From Tissierellia bacterium (GTDB lineage: Bacteria; Bacillota; Clostridia; Peptostreptococcales; Acidaminobacteraceae), in assembly GCA_012520095.1 (NCBI GenBank), contig JAAYOV010000019.1:1-34032 (forward strand): DNA of 34,032 nt. The letters run 5' to 3'. Made by a program: the position numbers and the translations under genes. Of the stretch, positions 30,888-34,032 are shown piece after piece (position 1 is the first letter of the stretch; each line of letters begins with the position of its first letter). Under the pieces are notes generated by a model. The model was not told the DNA's origin. It searched no databases and saw nothing but the letters and a program-made list of their open reading frames with translations.

Positions 30888-31561
30888 CTATAGGAATTCT
30901 AGCGGCTTTGAAGGTGGAACTTCTCGATCTCTTGGAAAACAGAGAGCAGATAGAAGAAAAAACAATAGCGGACAGCACATTTTTCCTGTTCGAAGACGGC
31001 GAGCACACACTTGTCCTTTGTGAGGCAGGAGTAGGAAAAATCAATGCGGCCATGGTGACCCAACAGATGATCGATCATTTTGATCCGGATATTCTTATCA
31101 ATACCGGCATTGCCGGAAGTCTGCAGCCTTACGTCCATGTCATGGATACGGTTCTTGCCACAGATGCTACTCTTCACGATCTGGACCATCGCATCATGCG
31201 CTCGTTCAAGCCGTTTCAGGATCACTTTATAGCGGATGAGAAGATTTTGGACGGTTTAAAAGCGGCAGCTGCTGAACTGGGGCTGAGCGTTCATACAGGC
31301 CGAATTCTCACCGGAGATGTATTCGTCAACGATCTATCTCTTAAAAAGAATCTGGCAGAAAAATATGAAGGGCTCTGCGTAGAGATGGAGGGGGCTGCCA
31401 TAGCACAAGTTGCTGTAAGAAACAACATTCCGTTCGGCATTGTTCGAACTATTTCTGATGAGGCCGATCATGAGGCGGACATCTCTTACGATCAATTTGA
31501 AGAGATCGCTGCAAGGAGATCGGCGGCGCTCCTTCGCCAATTTGTGCAGTCTTTTTCATAG
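30884..31561 (+). CDS. mtnN: 5'-methylthioadenosine/S-adenosylhomocysteine nucleosidase
   Basis: 225 residues. Hydrolyses MTA and SAH to adenine and the thioribose product, clearing the by-product of SAM-dependent methylation. Family residues: E12 in the N-terminal strand, GVGKINAA, INTGIAGSL, VEMEG (E167, E169) and the catalytic aspartate D192 in SDEAD. GTG start overlapping the lspA stop, with AAGGAG 7 bases before. Last gene of the operon. Confidence 0.94.
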   Translation: MTIGILAALKVELLDLLENREQIEEKTIADSTFFLFEDGEHTLVLCEAGVGKINAAMVTQQMIDHFDPDILINTGIAGSLQPYVHVMDTVLATDATLHDLDHRIMRSFKPFQDHFIADEKILDGLKAAAAELGLSVHTGRILTGDVFVNDLSLKKNLAEKYEGLCVEMEGAAIAQVAVRNNIPFGIVRTISDEADHEADISYDQFEEIAARRSAALLRQFVQSFS

Positions 31562-31609
31562 GAACCAAAATACATAATTTGCACGAATAAGAATATTTTC
31601 GCTTAAAAT

Positions 31610-31643
31610 AATAGGAAAATCTTGAGGTCAAGGCTTTCCTATT
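31610..31643. terminator. Bidirectional terminator between mtnN and the polyferredoxin gene
   Basis: A 9-bp stem AATAGGAAA / TTTCCTATT with an inner CTTG / CAAG extension. A/T-rich flanks, particularly on the minus side, between convergent genes. Confidence 0.7.
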
Positions 31644-31654
31644 TTGTGGAGAGT

Positions 31655-32740
31655 TTATTGCACTAGTGATCCCGTTTTGATTTTATCGATTTCATATACG
31701 TTTGCAAGGGTTATTTCTTCAGGTGAAAGCTTGTTATTTTCCGGTAAGACGGAGATAACATCAGCAAATGAATAGGAACCTCGTATGTCGGCAGGGTTCC
31801 ATTCTTCATTGAGAACGAGTTGGGGGTGTTTGAGCGTTTTGTTTTGCCAATAACCTAAAAGAATGGCGCTCCCGACGCCAAGCACAAAAACGAGCAGAAT
31901 TAAAATAGCAACATGTTTTTCCCGCAGCTTCACAGGGTTTTTGCTGCCTATCAATGGACGCAGCCCCAGAGAAAGAGCTTCCGGTTTTGGGCAAGCTTGA
32001 CCGGAGATGCATTTCATGCATGAAATACAGCGCGCATCACGAACGGTTTCCATTTTTTCTACAGGGATATTCATCGGGCATATTGTGGAACAGCGGCGAC
32101 AGGAAACGCAAATCTCGGGATTGCGCCGTATAGGAAAGATTCGGATTTTATTGAAAAGCCCTAAAATAGCGCCAAGTGGACAAGCAAATTTGCACCACGG
32201 CCTCTCTATGAACAGGGAAGCCGCGAGTGTGAGGAGCAGTACGACGGCGGCTCCGACAGCGATGTCTCCTGTCCAAAAACGAAATAGAGCGTGGTAGGGG
32301 TCGAGTTGAGTGAGCAACAGATTTCCGCTTTGCGCTGCAATGTAGACGACAAACCCTAAAACGACATAACGCAAAAACCCTAAATAATATGCAACACGCT
32401 CGGGGAGGCGGTGATTATAGCGCTTTCTCCAAATTTTTTGCCCGATCTTGCCTATCCATTCCTGCACGCTTCCTAAGGGGCAAATCCAACCGCAGAAAAA
32501 GGAGCCCAGCAAAAAACTTAAGAAGAAGATGATCGCAATCAAGGTCAGATTCTTTGGCTGTAATGCTTCGTTTGATGTCAAAATAGAACAGAGACTCGTG
32601 ACAACGCCGAAAGGGCAAAAAGCGCGAAGCGACAATCCTTTAAAATAGGACAGATGCAAAGTATGACTGATCGATATCAAGGCAATGATGATAAAGAAGC
32701 CCATTTGCACCAATAGCCGCAGTTTTGATTTTTTCTTCAT
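31655..32740 (-). CDS. NapH/YccM-like polyferredoxin membrane protein
   Basis: 361 residues. N-terminal transmembrane segments with two CxxxCP motifs (C83-C87 in CGWICPLG; C183-C187 in CKFACPLG), then two ferredoxin-type 4Fe-4S clusters: C211-x2-C214-x2-C217-x3-C221-P and C238-x2-C241-x2-C244-x5-C250-P, the latter with a two-residue insertion. A last transmembrane segment (about 275-295) is followed by a C-terminal domain. The layout matches NapH/NosR-type membrane electron carriers. GGAGAG precedes the ATG. It is 58 bases downstream of a ferritin-like lipoprotein gene on the same strand, so the two may cooperate in electron transfer across the membrane (inference). Confidence 0.88.
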   Translation of the reverse strand: MKKKSKLRLLVQMGFFIIIALISISHTLHLSYFKGLSLRAFCPFGVVTSLCSILTSNEALQPKNLTLIAIIFFLSFLLGSFFCGWICPLGSVQEWIGKIGQKIWRKRYNHRLPERVAYYLGFLRYVVLGFVVYIAAQSGNLLLTQLDPYHALFRFWTGDIAVGAAVVLLLTLAASLFIERPWCKFACPLGAILGLFNKIRIFPIRRNPEICVSCRRCSTICPMNIPVEKMETVRDARCISCMKCISGQACPKPEALSLGLRPLIGSKNPVKLREKHVAILILLVFVLGVGSAILLGYWQNKTLKHPQLVLNEEWNPADIRGSYSFADVISVLPENNKLSPEEITLANVYEIDKIKTGSLVQ

Positions 32741-32798
32741 TTTGTCTCTCCGAAAAGTGGTAAAAACGGCATATTACATATTGCTCGGCAACGAGCAA

Positions 32799-33410
32799 TC
32801 AAAGGCCGCGCTCGAAGGCTCGCAGATGTTTTTGCGACGCTTTCATCAGTCTTTCAAATATGATTCTGACATCATTGGGAAGATCCTCATCGAGAAAACG
32901 CTCATACATGGCGATATTGTCTATTTCTGCTTGGACGCCTGTGGCATACGCATCGGCAAGAGTTCCGGCAAACGGGCTTGGATCGGTCTCATATTCGGGC
33001 AGAGGAAGCTCGTAAACTGTAAAGAACGGAATCAACATATCGATGTGGTTGTTTTCCGCCTCGCGAATATTAATAAATGGTCTGATTTCTCCAAATGCAT
33101 CCATGATCTTAGTGTATGCATCCCGAGCCAGATATTCGTCCTCAAGTGCGTAGCGCAGCATGCTTGCCACTTCCAAGCTATTGTCTTGCGCGGCAGCAGC
33201 TACGCCGAGCAGTGAGCGATCCGATATCCCTGCCGGTGTAGGGGTATCAGTTTTCGCGTCAGTCTCAGCGGGAGTAACGATTTCTGTGACGACATTGTTT
33301 AAGTCTGGAAGCTCATCTGTCTGTTTCATTTGATTACAGGCCGCCATCAAAAGGCCGACAAGTAGTATTAAACACAAAAAGACATCAAATTTTTTTATAT
33401 TATTATTCAT
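32799..33410 (-). CDS. DUF2202 ferritin-like lipoprotein
   Basis: 203 residues. Lipoprotein signal peptide with lipobox LMAAC (C25), a Thr/Pro/Asp linker (26-62), then a four-helix DUF2202 ferritin-like domain (about 75-203). Candidate di-iron ligands are in the helix patterns E90/E92 (ALEDEYLARDAY), E119-x2-H122 (AENNH), E162 and H195 (ASQKHLRAF). GAGGAGAT precedes the ATG. DUF2202 proteins are usually uncharacterised; an exported, membrane-anchored version beside a polyferredoxin suggests a metal- or oxygen-handling redox role (inference). Confidence 0.85.
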   Translation of the reverse strand: MNNNIKKFDVFLCLILLVGLLMAACNQMKQTDELPDLNNVVTEIVTPAETDAKTDTPTPAGISDRSLLGVAAAAQDNSLEVASMLRYALEDEYLARDAYTKIMDAFGEIRPFINIREAENNHIDMLIPFFTVYELPLPEYETDPSPFAGTLADAYATGVQAEIDNIAMYERFLDEDLPNDVRIIFERLMKASQKHLRAFERGL

Positions 33411-33595
33411 AGAAATCTCCTCTTTCTATGAATACGAATGAGAGATCTCGATCCTTTCACGATGTAGTGGAATAAATAAAAAGTGGGGTAAGGGCGCTTA
33501 TCGGATGAAATAGTGCCGGAATCGGAAACAAGATGATAGCGAGTCTAAAGGAGAGTTTGATTTATGCTTCACTGGAGATGTGGAAAGCAAGGTAC

Positions 33596-33632
33596 GTAAA
33601 AAGGTGGTTTAACTGAAATAGCTAAACCACCT
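33596..33632 (-). terminator. Terminator of the LPxTG surface protein gene
   Basis: A perfect 10-bp stem AGGTGGTTTA / TAAACCACCT with a 11-base loop; on the minus strand it is followed by TTTTTA. It lies 47 bases after the stop codon. Confidence 0.85.
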
Positions 33633-33678
33633 GTATTTATAGGTTTTATTCCTATTGAGAAGGCAATTTATTACTACA

Positions 33679-34032
33679 TTAGGATTTATTTTTCTGTTTC
33701 CTAAATAATACTAAAACGCCTAAAGCAATCAGGACAAGTCCCCCTGCGAGGAAGAGGTTGTCGCCTTCGCTTCCTGTAGAAGGCAACGTCGGCGGATCGT
33801 AGCAGTTGTGGAAGGAGATCTTCTCTTCTTCAAGCGTCATCTCCGCATCCAATACTCCCTCAGGATTCTCGCTCACAACGACATTGACCGTAAACACTGT
33901 CTTATCATACGTTACATGCTCCGCACTTCCGGGTACTTCCTTCACCACGAACTTGTACGTCCCGACCTTATTCAGTTCAATCTCAAAAGCGAAGCTTCCG
34001 TCTGCATTGTTTGTCGCCGTGGAAATGAAGTG
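33679..34032 (-). CDS. LPxTG cell-wall-anchored pilin-like protein, C-terminal part (partial)
   Basis: 117 residues to the right edge; the gene begins outside the window. It contains the end of a Spy0128/FctA-type pilin isopeptide-linkage domain (NNADGSFAFEIELNKVGTY..., VVKEVPGS, VTYDKTVFTVNVVV, FHNCYDPP), then the sortase motif LPSTG, a hydrophobic anchor and a basic tail RKQKNKS. It would be covalently attached to peptidoglycan by a sortase, or be built into a pilus. A GTG inside this stretch (33948) is not the true start because the frame stays open to the edge. Confidence 0.9.
   Translation of the reverse strand, partial: HFISTATNNADGSFAFEIELNKVGTYKFVVKEVPGSAEHVTYDKTVFTVNVVVSENPEGVLDAEMTLEEEKISFHNCYDPPTLPSTGSEGDNLFLAGGLVLIALGVLVLFRKQKNKS

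Noticed and set aside
33564..33599. 11-codon plus-strand ORF after AAAGGAG.
   Set aside because: Too short, spacing of about 10 bases, and it runs into the minus-strand terminator region; no supporting promoter.

Overview
The window looks like chromosomal DNA of an anaerobic, Gram-positive-type member of the Firmicutes. The evidence is strong Shine-Dalgarno sites, an HrcA/CIRCE heat-shock operator, a thiolase / acyl-CoA dehydrogenase / EtfBA set typical of butyrate-type metabolism, lipobox lipoproteins next to LspA, and an LPxTG surface protein at the right edge. I cannot name a species from the sequence alone. No rRNA, tRNA, CRISPR array or complete insertion sequence was found.

Layout. Positions 1-3730 hold a corrinoid (B12) ABC uptake operon on the minus strand (binding lipoprotein, permease, ATPase). 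It has its own promoter, a cobalamin riboswitch and a leader terminator, and is visibly AT-richer than the rest. From 4.0 to 8.8 kb come a membrane-anchored glycerophosphodiesterase and a PAP2 phosphatase whose 3' ends overlap, a GyrI-like ligand-binding protein, and clpB behind a textbook promoter plus CIRCE. From 8.9 to 12.0 kb lies a three-gene SPFH / zinc-ribbon / TPM membrane cluster resembling Bacillus ydjI-ydjG-ydjH. From 12.05 to 13.0 kb a second cobalamin riboswitch is followed by a terminator, two tandem hairpins with the same GCCTCCCA loop sequence, a second terminator and a YgjP-type metallopeptidase. This is the most unusual spot in the window and may encode a B12-controlled small RNA.

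From 13.1 to 17.4 kb are thiolase, acyl-CoA dehydrogenase, etfB and etfA, followed by a frameshifted YczE-like membrane gene. The minus-strand block 18.3-22.1 kb encodes an FtsX/MacB-type permease, its ATPase and a membrane-anchored five-PASTA protein. The minus-strand block 22.4-25.1 kb encodes a four-module CoA-disulfide-reductase/rhodanese/TusA/DsrE fusion and a CsoR-family regulator with a CstR-like cysteine pattern. A CCCCCGGGGG operator candidate lies in their leader, so this looks like a persulfide-sensing and handling unit.

From 25.2 to 27.5 kb are murI and a beta-CASP metallo-beta-lactamase nuclease, convergent. From 27.6 to 31.6 kb is a tightly overlapping plus-strand operon: a 34-residue small ORF, an SH3-DUF4015 lipoprotein, pyrE, trmB, lspA and an MTA/SAH nucleosidase. 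The right end (minus strand) has a DUF2202 ferritin-like lipoprotein with a polyferredoxin membrane protein, and the C-terminus of a pilin-like LPxTG protein.
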